Shown: positions 52,528 through 63,897, counted from the stretch's first letter. The stretch: DNA of 64,000 bases from Toxorhynchites rutilus septentrionalis (GCF_029784135.1 NC_073744.1:11099429-11163428); one strand, 5' to 3'. The notes: a model not told the origin generated them from the sequence alone. Program-made: numbers and translations.

Positions 52528-53469
52528 CCCAGAAAACATTAAATCGCATAACAAGCGTATATATAACATCATATGCCCTAAAATTTGGTTGGCATATGCA
52601 TGCAAAAGTGGAGTCCATATACATACATGGCAAATGCTTACCGAATTTGTTTGGATGAATATGTAACTTCGACCGGCTATAATAGCGATTATGTTGAATT
52701 GAATTGTGATCTAATATGAATATATTCATGAATTGTCAAAGCACCAAACACGACTTTTGCCATACGCATATACGATTTATTATAGACATAGAAAAAAAAC
52801 AAATGGCGCAAAATATTTTCGTGAAATGTTTATTATAGCCTCACGAATCGCCATTTCTACACATGAGTATTTATGTTTGTAGAAATGATAATTGTTTGAT
52901 TGACTTGTGTTGGGAGTGGAATATGAATGTTTAAAATGGCACAGATTGATGTTTGGTGAAAACTGCTGCGATGTGGGCTCGAACTTCGGTCGTGTGGATT
53001 ATCATCCACCAGCTATCTCGCGCGGCTATCTGAAATTTAATTCAACAGCGGTTAAAACTTTCGAGTGCATCAGCATTTCATTGACATTTCAATATGATGT
53101 AATATGTTCTTTATTAGGATCTAATATGATTACTGTTTCATGATTTTCTTCAGCATGCAACACGATTTACTACAGTACTGAATCGATTTAAATTATACGC
53201 TTATACGACACATAAACTGCATCAGCGTAATATACGCATATGATGCGGATTAAATCTATTTTACGACAATATACATCATAAAATTGAAGTTCATTATACC
53301 GAATTGCGACTTAATTTGTTAATGGTATATAAAATCGAGTTTTTACATTTTATGCGATTGCAAATATACACGACACATACTTTGATTGATATTATATGCG
53401 ATTATGATTTATTCGGATTTCTTGTAAGACTTGGCACGTGCAAAATTATACGATTTAATGTTTGCTGGG
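52528..53469. mobile_element. Terminal-inverted-repeat MITE (CCCAGCAAACATTA), uninterrupted copy
   Basis: The ends CCCAGAAAACATTAAATCG and CGATTTAATGTTTGCTGGG are inverted; about 940 bp. It is collinear, in reverse, with 31565-32233 plus 33850-34137. It contains the tRNA-like block (52980-53050, minus) and the oligo-A (52792-52799) that is the B3 empty site. No matching target duplication could be seen outside the ends. Confidence 0.75.
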
Positions 53470-53816
53470 AAGTTCTCTCTCTCGCTCTTTCACTATCCGT
53501 TTCCTCAATATAATACTTTATTCAATTGACTTTTAATTACTAAACCAATTCTTATCAACTTGGTTTTGGAGTCTCATTTTGATATTTTTAATGATTAATC
53601 ATAAATGATGTTGTAGTAATCAAGTTGTTTTATTCTGAAAATCGACCACTCGAACCAACAATAATCCAGAGAATGAATTGAGTTTGTGGCTCAAGTGTTA
53701 AACATGAAAAATATGCTCTTGTTCATGACTTATTTTACCGTAGACTCCAATTACATTTTACATTTTTCTTCTTCAGTATAACTGCTCTATCCCGGTTTTC
53801 CTTTTTTGGCATATGA
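53470..53816. other. No recognised gene
   Basis: AT-rich spacer ending at the oligo-A target of C3. Confidence 0.35.
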
Positions 53817-53997
53817 AAAAGACGGGTGGGTAATGTCGGGGACATAACCGGAGTGACGTAGGACTATACTAAGGGGACAGCTTTTGTTAAATATATATTT
53901 TAAATATATTGTTTTATTTTCTTCTCCTACGTGAATACCTACCTATCTACCTGAAAAATGGATTAGTTTACTGTTTACTCTTTATGAATATGTTGAT

Positions 53998-54485
53998 GGT
54001 TCTGAAAAGAACCTTTGGTGTTGTGTTTTTGTTATCACTCGATATTCCCATCTTGTTCGGTTAAACCTTCCTGTTTAGCTATTGCGTTTGCCACTCGCCA
54101 CAGCTTTCACAGTTGGAAAATTTCTTCCCATCCAGCTTGGGACAAGTGGTTCAGTAAATTACATTTAATGCGACGTGCCGGAGAAACACTTTGCCACTCA
54201 CTGAAACTAATTGTTGCCTTGATGAGCGCCGAACCGAAGTTGCTCTGTTCTTGATGCGGGTTTTCTGATTGTCGTGAGCAGCTTTGCAAGCCAACTCGAG
54301 CACTCCGACGGCCGAAACTCTATAATCCCTGTTAGGTATACTGGTGCTCCGGCACCAATCCGTTCGGCCTAGTTACCCTTGCGGAGCAATCAGTGAATGC
54401 GACCAACAGGGAACTGGAGACCTGCACGGTTCGAGTGAGACTTTGCCTTTCCCTTAACTTGTCCTCCTTTGTTACGTCCACGATG
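53998..54485 (-). pseudogene. Histone H2A pseudogene (C3, first copy, least diverged)
   Basis: From about 54483 the minus strand reads [29 protein letters not shown], stop (TGA for CGA Arg), LLRKGN, stop (TAG for TAC Tyr), AERIGAGAPVYL, TGIIEF. Both stops are single-base changes from the H2A codons. A frameshift follows helix 2. The perfect stem-loop GGTTCTTTTCAGAACC is at 53998-54013. A TATAAAAC lies upstream near 54560. Best evidence that the C interior is H2A. Confidence 0.9.
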
Positions 54486-54719
54486 CCGATGCCGTACAAC
54501 CACACGGGTTTACGGTTTGAAAGAAAATAAGATATTTTTTTGGGGTCCGCGTGTTTTATACTCTAGCGGTACACACTCACAGGATAGAGACAAATCGGCA
54601 GACTCAGCCAGAGGGGCGAGTCCAACGAGACAACGAATGAGCGTTAAAAGGAAGCGATGGCAAAAAAATACATTCATTACGATTCGTTCGCTCGTTGGAT
54701 TCACATGCAGGCTAAAAAG

Positions 54720-54735
54720 GGTCCTTTTCAGGATC
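54720..54735 (+). terminator. Opposite-strand histone-type stem-loop (C3)
   Basis: GGTCCTTTTCAGGATC, same as in C1 and C2, preceded by a short frame at ATG 54657. Candidate divergent H2B remnant. Confidence 0.5.
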
Positions 54736-55338
54736 ACAAAATTATCTTCAATGTAAAGAGTTTATTGTTTTGTTATCACTCGATATCCCCATCTTGTTCG
54801 GCTAAACCTTCCTGTTTAGCGATTTGTTGCCACTCGCCACAGCTTTCACAGTTGGAAAATTTCTTCCCATCCAGCTTTGTGACATGTTGTACAGTAAATT
54901 ACATTCAATGCGACGTGCCGAAGCGCCACTCAGTGTCGCATTGGAGGCGATTTTAACCTGTAATTGAACATTTGCGATGACAGTGGTACAGTGTCGACTT
55001 TCAATGTGGGGTCATAATTTGGATCTCTATGTTTACAAAAATGTCCAACTAAATAAGTCGCATTACATGTCCGTCCAATTAGCTAAATGTCGAACTAATT
55101 GTAAATTACTGTACTTTCAACCTGAAAACAATTTAAGAATTGGTGAAAATTGAATAATCAGGAAAGTCCCTGAGCTTATTGATAGTTAATAAGCTCAGAA
55201 CAACTGCCAAATTCACATACTCATCAGATCCTGGCAAACAAATGATGAAAAAATCAATTTATGTTTTATTATTATTTTGGATAATGTTTTAGAAAGCATT
55301 GAACTGTATTTCCTAAACTCTTTTTTGGAAGGTTTAAT

Positions 55339-55789
55339 GGCCCTGAAAAGCGCATTGTTTTATTGAATGGTTCCAATTTAGAAAACTTAGTACTCGTGGT
55401 TTTGAAAAAAACCATTTCGAACGACCTCGAAGCCGCCTTGTTCTGGATTTGCCACCAAAGCAGTTTGTATAAAGAACAAACATTTCTTCTGCTACCTGAT
55501 GCCGTTTTGCGATTGCGTTTGCCACTCGCCACTCGCTGCAACTGCTCTTGATGTCCACCGAACCGAATGTGTTCTGTTCCGAATGCGGGTTTTCTTATCG
55601 TTGCGAGCAGCTTTGCCAGCTAACTCGATCACTTCGGCGGCTGAAACTATATAACGCCGGCTAGGTGGACTGGTGCACTGGTACTAACGCGCTCGGCCTA
55701 GCTACCCTTGCGGGGAACTCCAGATCAACACGGTTCGAGCGGGATTTTGCCTTTCCCTTCACTTTTCCTCCTTTACCATGTCCAGACAT
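55339..55789 (-). pseudogene. Histone H2A pseudogene (C3, second copy)
   Basis: ATG 55789 opens MSGHGKGGKVKGKAKSRSNR as in C1. A deletion then shifts the frame, and further pieces (APVHLAGVI, IELAGKAARND) are out of frame. A stem-loop with two mismatches is at 55339-55354. Confidence 0.8.
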
Positions 55790-56314
55790 GGCTGCTTGGG
55801 TTGGTTTGTTGATGTGTTGTGATGCGAACCGATGTGGTGTACGGTTTGAATGAGAATGATCGTTACGGCAGCGGAGCGGGGATTTTTATGCTGACTGGCT
55901 GGCTCGAGAATTACGGATGTGTGAGACTGCGACCAATGTTTCGTTCATTTTTTTCTTTTTCCTTTCCAATCGTGCTTCATTCTATTTCGCTGCTGCTCTG
56001 GTTGCCCGTTTTGGTCGGTACGATTTGAGGAGCACAAAATGGACCAATCAAAAATGGGCACATAGTGCATTTTGACAATGCTTGATATTTCACAATTATT
56101 CAATTATTTATCTCAAGAAAAATGAAATTTTATTCGTTATGATAGATGCGTAGATATATTTCCTATCAATTGATGCAAAAACCTTTGCGATCTATTGAGA
56201 AATGCTCGAATTATAAGCGTTCCAAATCTTGCATTTTTTCCTACTTGTTCAGTGCTTAGATTTCCATTTCACCCCCTATATCTTCCGGTTAGACGTAGTC
56301 CTACGTCAAAAGCA

Positions 56315-56620
56315 TACGCGCAGTTAATAATGGAATATATCGCCGGACGATTGTTTCTAGAGGTATTTTATTTGGCGACCTTGTCAGGTTTTCCAAAAAT
56401 AACACTCCGTCGTCGCGATTGAAGTTCGATACAGAATAGGCGTGATTAATAATGGAACATATTTCCGGCTCGATTGGTTTTAGAAGAATTCTCTCGGTTA
56501 CCTTCTTAGGTTTCCCACAGATAAATCTCCACCGGAGTGATTGAATTTCGATAAAAAGTACGTGCGATGGATACTAGAATAAAAGCCGGTCCAATCTATT
56601 TTACATGTTTTTCTTCTCAG
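56315..56620. repeat. Tandem repeat, period about 123 bp, 2.5 units
   Basis: Units at about 56317, 56440 and 56562 share GTTAATAATGGAA-like, GCCGG-CGATTG-TTTTAGA, TTTTCC and TGAAGTTCGATA. It starts right at the 5' oligo-A of C3. Confidence 0.6.
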
Positions 56621-57459
56621 GATACCATAATCTCTGCCGCGTATTGTAACACTTGCGGTTTTCGGGTTTTTGTTTCGTCGAGTGGTCGATAGTTAGCGTT
56701 TACAGAATCACAGCACTTACCGCAGTGAATCCTGATTTTTAACCTATCCCACTAACAAATATCCCTTCCATGATAAACGCTAGGGAACCACGCTATAGAG
56801 GCGACCCTTCTGGCCTTTGGGCGGCGGATATCATACTAACATTCCTTCCCTTCCCCTGGTGACTGTAGGGACGTGGCCGGCGTCGTTATTGAGCATTTAA
56901 AGCTCGAATCACCGAAAATTGCACAACGAGAATGATTTGCTAGTCCCAAGCGTCATTCTGTGTGTTCTTTGTGCAATTTGGTAGGTTCAGGTCAATCACG
57001 GAGAGCAACTACGAATTGTACAGTCTACCCAAGCTCAAGCTCAAGCTCTCATTCAGTTTGTGATAACATCGAGAAATTAATGGTGTGTTTTAGCCGCTGA
57101 AATTTCTCTGCTGGTTCTGCTGTGTGTGCCGCGGAAGGTTGCATCTGAAACTAATTTTTGGGTATTTATTTTTTTGGTCAGCATTTGATGCCGGAAAGCA
57201 GTATTACACACATGAATGCCAAAATGACTCTCATTCATACTGATTCGAATGCTATTTAAATAATATTGGTGAGTTGGGAAAAAAATATTATTGTGATTAT
57301 CGTGATCAAGCCATAACTAATATTGGATCGTTATTTTGAAAAACCTGTAAATCTGTATGGAAACTTAAAAAAAATCTGATACAGATCTGCAGATTATTGG
57401 ATTCAAAAAGTCTGAAAAATCTGTACAAATACAGATTATTCTGTAGATATGGTAACCCT
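56621..57459. other. No recognised gene; possibly retroelement UTR
   Basis: 56740-57010 is GC-richer with GATAAACGCTAGGGAACCAC and GGACGTGGCCGGCGTC, compact and non-coding. It has the look of a retroelement UTR, but no family was assigned. Confidence 0.3.
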
Positions 57460-59400
57460 GGTTGGTGTAGGCGCTGCAAGCCATTCGTAAAAATGAAACA
57501 CACAGGAAAATTCCCAAAGGGAATCGAGACAGGACAATCGGACGCAAAGAACACGAACTAGAGAACGAAATTCGCAACATGGAACTGCAAGGCTCTCAAG
57601 TGTCCTGCGAGTACCCGAATTCTTTCAGGAATATTGAAAACTCGCAATTCAAAAATCGTAACGCTGTAGGAGGTGTGCTTCGATGGTGCGATCGTTTCAA
57701 GGTGGGTATACCATTTACCAGAGCCGGCAACTCCACACACGAGCTGGGTACAGCTTTCATCGTGATGACGGATATGCAGAAACGGGTGATTGGCTGGTGA
57801 CCGATCAACGAAACAATGTTTGCAGATTAAGAATTCGAGACCAATGCTTCAGCATCAGCATTATAAACGTCCACAGCCCCCATCTTGCTAGCACCGATGA
57901 CGATAAAGCAGAGTTCTACGCGCAGCTAGAGCGTGAAAACGATCGCTGCCCAAAACACGACATCAAAATCGTCATCGGTGATTTGAACGCTCAGGTCGGC
58001 CAAGAGGAGTAGTTCAGACCGGTAATTGGTGGGTTCAGCACCCTTTAGCGAACCAACGGGAACGGCCTAGGACTTATCGACTTCGCTGCCTCCAATAACA
58101 TGGCCATACGTAGCATCTTTTTCCAACACCGCCTCCAATACCGTTTCACCTGGAGATCACCTCGGCAAACAGAAGCACAGATTGACCACGTTTTGATCGA
58201 CGGTCGGCACTTCTCGGATATCATCGACGCCAGAACTTATCGTGGCGCTAACATCGATTCAGGAGCCGAACATTGCCGCAGAATACTCTTAGCGTCTTGA
58301 AGCTGCGTTACCGGGGGTAGACGAGCTGGATGCGGCTCGCCTCGATGAATGCTGAAACACCTTGAAAGCAGCAATTAGCAGCACAGCAGAGACCGTCATC
58401 GGGTATGAAGAACGACGAGTGCCGAGCGCTCCTGAACGAGAAGGATGCAGCACGCGCAGCTATGCTGCAACGAGCGACTCGACAAAACGTGGAACGATAC
58501 AGACTGAAGCGAAGGCAGCAAACACATCTCTTTCGGGAAAAAAGTGCCGCCTGGGAGAGGAAGAGTGTGAGGAGATGAAGCTGCTTTATCGTTCTCGAGT
58601 ATCGATGGAGGCAGCACTACGATGACCACATGAATAGCGCCCAGACAGGAGACCAATACGGCATTGAGGAGGACTGCACCGGTGCAGTGAACAGCGACGA
58701 CGTACCAACGCCGACGATGGGTGAAGTTAAGGAGGACATTAATCAGCTAAAGCACCACAAAGCAGCTGGTAAGGATGGTCTCGTAGCGGAGCTCTTCGAG
58801 GGAGATACGGAAAAACTTGTAGAGTGTATCCACCGGTTGATAATCACGATCTGGGGCACAGCAGAGCTACCGGAGGAGTGAAAGAACGGAGTAATCTGGC
58901 TTATCTATAAGAAAGGTGACAAGCTGGATTGAGGGAACTATCGTGCCATCACAATCTTGAATGATGCCTACAAAATTCTGTCTCAGGTCCTCTTCCGCCG
59001 TCTATCGCCAATAGTAGGTAGATTTGTGCGAAGTTATCAGGCCGGATTCATGCCCGGTTGCTCGACGACGGACCAAATTTTTACACCGCGGCAGATTCTC
59101 AAAAAGTGCCGCGAGTATCAGGCCCCTAGGCACCACCTCTTCGTCGATTTCAAGGCCGCATATGATACAATCGACCGACGGCAGCTATGGAGGATCATGG
59201 ACGAAAACGACTTTCCCCGACGACGTGAACATAATCGGAAGAACATATGCGATGGTAACGGACTTGTATACTGAAACACGAAGCAGGGCTGATTGGGTTT
59301 GGGATCAATGCGTCTAAGACTAAATATGTTATCACCAAGCCCGTACCAGCGAACATACACAAGGCATATAACGTGCCGCCAGTATAAACAACCGGAATAG
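57460..59400 (+). pseudogene. AP-endonuclease LINE relic (endonuclease and partial RT)
   Basis: Reading across frames from 57571: FATWNCKALKCPA (start of the AP-endonuclease domain), TGA/TAG lesions, GTAFIVMTDMQKRVIGW, SISIINVHSPHLASTDDDK, IKIVIGDLNAQVG (endonuclease core), RFTWRSP and TEAQIDHVLIDGR. Then a linker and the RT: NQLKHHKAAGKDGL, YKKGDKLD, NYRAITILNDAYK, SYQAGFMPGCSTTDQIF, HLFVDFKAAYDTIDR (first catalytic Asp). At about 59212 the frame jumps to DDVNIIGRTYAMV, so the segment up to the second catalytic motif was deleted. Many stops and shifts. The APE plus RT order fits RTE/Jockey-type LINEs; the clade is not decided. Confidence 0.8.
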
Positions 59401-59574
59401 GATCGCAGCCGACGACCAACCACGGAGGCATCAAATTATGCTGACTCAATATCTTCCCAACGATTTCCATCTTCTCGAATCGAATCTAGAGAGATTGAAT
59501 AAATCAGATTAAGTTAGTTAGCGGACGAGAACAGTCGCGTTTCTTTTAGCTTGAGCTTAGTTTAGTTATTCTTT

Positions 59575-60641
59575 TCTAAAAACTAGAAGTGGGTTATATC
59601 TTTGATAGAACCGCAAGGTGGACGTAGAACTAACGTCGACTTAGCAATCAATAAGTAACAATAAGCATATGAATCTTAGACGTTTCATCTTTCGAATAAA
59701 GTGATTATCACACTTCGTTTAGCCGGGAAAAAATTATTAACGTTCAAAGAGGGAATCGATTTCTCCTCGGAAATACCCACTCCCCAAACCCCGACAATTG
59801 GAATCATCGTTGATCCGGATCAGGATTATTGACGCTTGAGAAGGAATGGATTCCTCCTCGGAATTACACATCGGAAATAAGACCCCCTTCCCAACAATTC
59901 CAACTTCTCAATAACGACGATCGATTGCAGCATTCGTAAGCAAATAATTTTATAACGCTGCTTTTATAAATGTGATTTCTTCGATATGCAATATAATATC
60001 CACTTCGATCATATCCACTACACCGTATCATACCATATCAAATCCATAATCAATCCGAGTACAATAGTACCCGCTGCTTGCATCTGATTTGCTATGCCGA
60101 TTTCCATAGGCTCTATGGTTTTGAAGTCTGTGTTAGGGAAGCATTCCGATTTCCAGAAACGCAAGCAAGTACAAAAGTACCCGCAGCTCGCATCTATTTT
60201 GCAATGCCGATTTCCCCAGGCTTCATGATTTTGAAGTCTGTGTGAAGGAAAAATACCAATTTGCAGAAACTCAAACGAATACAAAAGTACCCGCTGGTTG
60301 CATCTAATTTGCTATGCCAATTTCCCCTGGCTCCATGGTTTTGAAGTCTGTGTTAGGGAAACATCCATCCATTCCAGCGATCGTACCTCAATCGTTGCGC
60401 AATTATAACTGAGTTGATTTCCAAGCGGCACTCGCTTATATACCGATTGGTGTGATTTCAATAGCCTTTTTTGAACGCGTAGACATTTTATCTTTCGAAT
60501 GAAGTGTTTATCATACTATTTCATTCAGTTGTTCAGGAGCTATTAACGCTCAAAATCTCGTTCTCCGGCGTAACGCTTTCATTTGCGAAAGTTTGAACTT
60601 ACACCCCAGTATAGAAATGAAAGACGTAGTTCTACGTCAAA
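59575..60641 (-). mobile_element. Element B6: palindrome-ended (Helentron-like) with minisatellite interior
   Basis: The 5' palindrome GACGTAGTTCTACGTC lies at 60623-60638 (minus orientation, TTTT outside). The B leader and a TATATAAG promoter (about 60441-60434) with a short H1 leader run to about 60380. Then the minisatellite, 400 bp of AT-rich DNA and a 3' end (59575-59645) reading in element sense TAGTTCTACGTCCACC, TTGCGGTTCTATC, GATATAACCCACTTCTAG and oligo-T. Same 3' module as B1-B3, but the H1 coding part has been lost or replaced. Confidence 0.65.
60040..60370 (-). repeat. Minisatellite, period about 110 bp, three units
   Basis: TTGAAGTCTGTGT recurs at 60121, 60231 and 60341 with TTGCAATGCCGATTTCC and TACAAAAGTACCCGC between. 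It is the inverse of the 9800-10390 array. Confidence 0.75.
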
Positions 60642-60672
60642 ACTCCACTTCCCCATATGGGAAGTTAAGTAA

Positions 60673-60770
60673 TATATGCCAGCAAGAGGGACTGATCGCA
60701 ACATAATTCTTCTTGGTAGTTTTGTTGTGATCGACGGCGACGAGCTCGAGGTGGTCGAGAAATTTGTCTA
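60673..60770 (+). pseudogene. AP-endonuclease LINE, RT C-terminal fragment, left of mariner
   Basis: The frame from ATG 60676 reads ARGTDRNIILLGSF, VVIDGDELEVVEKFVY and runs straight into the mariner at TA (60769-60770). It continues at 62054 as LGALITTDNNNSRKIRRQ. VVIDGDELEVVEKFVYLG is the region after the RT fingers and palm in this LINE group. It may be the same element copy as 57460-59400, displaced by B6, since B6 lies between. Confidence 0.75.
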
Positions 60771-62053
60771 AAGGGTGTGTCACATCAAATTGCATTACGG
60801 AAAAAACGCTGTAGAAATTCGCCCAGTAGACCGATCCTTTTGAAAATTTTAGACAGTAAAATAAAAACTATTAAACAACTTTTGGCATTTTCTTTTTATT
60901 CATACTTCGAGCCCAAGCCCGTATGCTCGCACCTTCCTCTTTACCCCGTCCATAAGGTTCTGTACAACGTCAGGTTGTAGTTTTTTTTTAACAGAAATCC
61001 ATTTTCTCTTGAAGTCCGCCTCCGATTTGACAACTTTTGGGTTCTTCCGGAGGGCCTGCTTCATAATCGCCCAATATTTCTCTATTGGGCGAAGCTCCGG
61101 CGCGTTGGGCGGGTTCATTTCTTTTGGCACGAAGGTGACCCCGTTGACTTCGTACCACTCCAACACGTCCTTTGAATAGTGGCACGAAGCGAGATCCAGC
61201 CAGAAGATGGTCGGGCCCTCGTGCTGCTTCAATAGTGGTAGTAAGCGCTTCTGTAGGCACTCCTTGAGGTAAACCTGCCCGTTTACCATGCCGGTCATCA
61301 CGAAGGGGGCGCTCCGCTTTCCGCAAGAGCAGATCGCTTGCCACACCATGTACTTTTTGGCAAACTTGGATAGTTTCTGCTTGCGAATCTCCTCCGGAAC
61401 GTTGAATTTGTCCTCTGCGGAGAAGAACAACAGGCCCGGCAGCTGACGAAAGTCCGCTTTGACGTAGGTTTCGTCGTCCATTACCAGGCAATGCGGCTTC
61501 GTCAGCATTTCGGTGTACAGAATCCGGGCTCGCGTCTTCCCCACCATGTTTTGCCTTTCGTCGCGGTTAGGAGCCTTCTGAACCTCGTATGTACGCAGGC
61601 CCTCCCGCTGCTTGGTCCGCTGGACGAATGAACTTGACAAATTCAGCTTATTGGCGACATCCCGGACCGAACTTCTCGGATCACGTCTAAACTGCTTAAC
61701 TACGCGCTTGTGATCTTTTTCACTGACGGAGCATCCATTTTTGCCGTTCTTCACCTTCCGGTCGATGGTTAGGTTCTCGAAGTATCGTTTTAGTATTCTG
61801 CTGACCGTGGATTGGACGATTCCCAGCATCTTACCGAACTCCGGATTCTCGAAATGAGTGCGCAGGATTAATTCACGACGCTCTTTTTCGTTCGACGACA
61901 TTTTTCGAAATTTACGAAAAATTGACAGTGAAGCATGGCCAACGTAATCTATACACTCTTATCTGATTATAAGCGAAAGCTGAAGATATAATTCCTAAAA
62001 ATTAAATTTCTACAGCGTTTTTTCCGTGATGCAATTTGATGTGACACACCCTT
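60771..62053 (-). mobile_element. Mariner-like element, ITmD37E type, complete
   Basis: The inverted ends AAGGGTGTGTCACATCAAAT (60771) and their complement (ending 62053) match over about 45 bp with few differences. TA target duplication at 60769-60770 and 62054-62055. 1,283 bp, one transposase gene on the minus strand. It inserted cleanly into a LINE reading frame, which can be read across the gap. Confidence 0.92.
60900..61901 (-). CDS. Mariner transposase, DD37E, 333 codons, uninterrupted
   Basis: ATG 61901 to stop at 60900. The N-terminal part has a paired-type DNA-binding region (STVSRILKRYFENLT at about 32-46; SVRDVANKLNLSSSFV at about 80-95). The catalytic triad is Asp in VMDDETYVKAD (about residue 142), Asp in FWLDLASCHYS (about 236) and Glu in NAPELRPIEKYW (about 274). 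There are 37 residues between the second Asp and the Glu, the DD37E signature known from mosquito mariner-like elements. The segment HFENPEFGKMLGIVQSTVSR looks about five to eight residues short compared with the usual helix-turn-helix, so a small in-frame deletion may impair DNA binding; this is from memory of the family. Both inverted ends are present, so the element could still be mobilised if a working transposase exists. Confidence 0.93.
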   Translation of the reverse strand: MSSNEKERRELILRTHFENPEFGKMLGIVQSTVSRILKRYFENLTIDRKVKNGKNGCSVSEKDHKRVVKQFRRDPRSSVRDVANKLNLSSSFVQRTKQREGLRTYEVQKAPNRDERQNMVGKTRARILYTEMLTKPHCLVMDDETYVKADFRQLPGLLFFSAEDKFNVPEEIRKQKLSKFAKKYMVWQAICSCGKRSAPFVMTGMVNGQVYLKECLQKRLLPLLKQHEGPTIFWLDLASCHYSKDVLEWYEVNGVTFVPKEMNPPNAPELRPIEKYWAIMKQALRKNPKVVKSEADFKRKWISVKKKLQPDVVQNLMDGVKRKVRAYGLGLEV

Positions 62054-62300
62054 TACCTTGGCGCGTTGATAACTACTGACAACAACAACAGTCGTAAAAT
62101 TCGAAGACAAATTCTTAAGGTCCAGCTAACTCCGATCCCGTACGATGTGTACAAATCCCTTATTCGACCGGTTGTTCTCTATGGGCACGAAGCATGGACA
62201 ATGCTCGAAGATGATTCACAAGCACTTGGTGTTCCGAGCGTTGCTGTTGTTGCCATGCTCTTTGGACGTTGTTTTTGGGAGCGTTGGAAATATAGTCTAC
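62054..62300 (+). pseudogene. AP-endonuclease LINE fragment, right of mariner
   Basis: Continues the frame broken at 60770: LGALITTDNNNSRKIRRQ, a gap where about 20 residues are missing, then PYDVYKSLIRPVVLYGHEAW and TMLEDDSQALGV. VLYGxExW is the conserved thumb-region motif after the RT. After ALGV the similarity stops (about 62235). Confidence 0.8.
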
Positions 62301-63529
62301 TGTAGAGTTTCATTCTCGAATTTCTGACTTGTCTTGGAACCAGATTGTTTGCGGCCCGCGACACATTGACTAACACGTGTTTGTGACCCTTCTGAAAAAA
62401 AGGTTGAGTACCGCTAATCTAATCTTTTGATATGTTACAAATCTTATCGAGTAATTGGGAAATCAGGACCTCATATAGAAAAAGTGGCCAGAATTTTGGA
62501 AGCAGCTCATAGGAGATTGTAGTTTATAGCTTCATTATTATTGTAAAATTTCTACTAACCAACGCGAATTCAGGACCGCTCCTCGACTGCCACTATATCC
62601 AGCTGTCAAATAACCAACATCTGTGCTCTGGCAGTTTGGGTTCAATGTTTATCTATCATAAGACGCTTTAAAGCAGCAATATTTGTTCTGCTCATCTATT
62701 TTTACTACCCGGATGCCCGAGAACTCGAACTGACAGCATTAAATTCGCCTCAACTAGAAACACTCTGGCGCGCTCCTTCTGTATATTTTCAAATCCCATA
62801 ACACTTGTTTCCTCAACTCATTCCCAAGCTTCTCCTATATCTCTTCCATAGCTGCTCACTCGCGAACGAAGCTTCCGCCCCGAGTTAGGCACCCACCCAC
62901 TGCAGCCGGCAAAGTAGGCTTGCAGAGTAACGCTTGGTTTCAGCAGAATACCGCTCGCCATGATTCGGCGGCACGTTAAAATTTATGCGCGACGCTTGTA
63001 ATCGCATTCGGGGCGAATTTGTTTCAATTTCAATTTTCCAATGTGGGCTCAGCAATCTGAAGCATAAAATTTGTAGGGCTCTGTGTGTGTGTGTGTGTGT
63101 GTGTGTGTTGGGGGTGAGGGTGGGTTTATCGCCACCTTCCACCACCCTACCATGCTCGTTCACAAGCCTACCGACACATCATTCACGACATATGGGTCGC
63201 TGCGATGGAGCGAAGGTTCTATTTTTATCGCTTTCAATATGGGTGATATACTGTTTTCGATTCGTGGAAATCATATTTCATCAATATTGAGTGGCAACGA
63301 TGCTGACAGCATCATTGTTTATCATCATAAACTGTGTGCCGTGGCGCCGTGATTTGTGTTGTCCAAAATAGCACAATATATGGGGAGAGAATGATCAAGG
63401 GAATCACGAGACGAGATGTAATAATCACATGTTCCGAGGATTGACCCAAGCGCATGGAACGGAGAATCCACCCAGTCAAAACAAAAACAAATCTCCCACG
63501 CGGATGATGGAGGAAAATGCGCTGCTTAC
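62301..63529. other. No recognised gene; (TG)n microsatellite
   Basis: (TG)n at 63081-63108. The stretch appears repeat-poor and may be intron of the CUB gene: the donor of the exon at 63530-63897 opens onto it. A poly-G/T tract follows at 63109-63125. Confidence 0.4.
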
Positions 63530-63897
63530 CTGCCCCTAGGATGCCGATCTTCGCCAGCGTGGTGGCAACGTTCCGTGCCGCCTTCGTCAGGAGGTGGTGC
63601 TGCTGCGAGGGGTATGGAACACCTGCCGCCGGTCCGACGACTCTTCCCGACCGGCCAGCGTCTCCGCCCGGTGCCGCCGATCCCATCATGACGGCCGTGA
63701 TGCTGCTCTCGAACGCGTACAGTGCCCGGAAGCCCGTCCCGTCGAGCCGATCGTTCGAGACCATGGTGACGCGGAAAAACTTGCCATCGGAGCGCACGAT
63801 CAGATCCCGTCGCAGGCCGCAGTACAGCGCGAACTTGCGATCGCGGGTGATAAAATTAGAAAACTCCACGAAATCGCTGGCGGAGTTCTCGTCGCAG
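63530..63897 (-). CDS. Host gene internal exon encoding the end of a CUB domain
   Basis: A consensus acceptor (TTTTCAACAG, AG at 63899-63898) and donor (GCAG|GTAAGC at 63530/63529) bound a 368-bp exon, entering with one base of a codon and leaving in phase 1. It encodes CDENSASDFVEF, FALYCGLRRDLIVRSDGKFF and VSNDRLDGTGFRALYAF, the second half of a CUB domain: the D-x-V-E strand, the Y-C-G cysteine, the S-x-G-x-x strand and the closing GTGFRAxY. CUB domains are extracellular protein-binding modules of receptors and developmental proteases. A Gly/Ala/Ser linker (about 60 residues) follows. The GC content is far above that of the surroundings, as expected for a coding exon. The gene was not identified; it continues beyond both exon ends. 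Confidence 0.75.

Larger units (their letters stand above)
53818..56309 (-). mobile_element. Element C3: palindrome-ended (Helentron-like) carrying H2A relics
   Basis: The 5' palindrome GACGTAGTCCTACGTC lies at 56292-56307 and the 3' end at 53818-53870, with oligo-A on both outer sides. It has the most compact C interior and no foreign insert. Two H2A relics on the minus strand each carry a stem-loop; the opposite-strand stem-loop lies between them. Confidence 0.8.
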
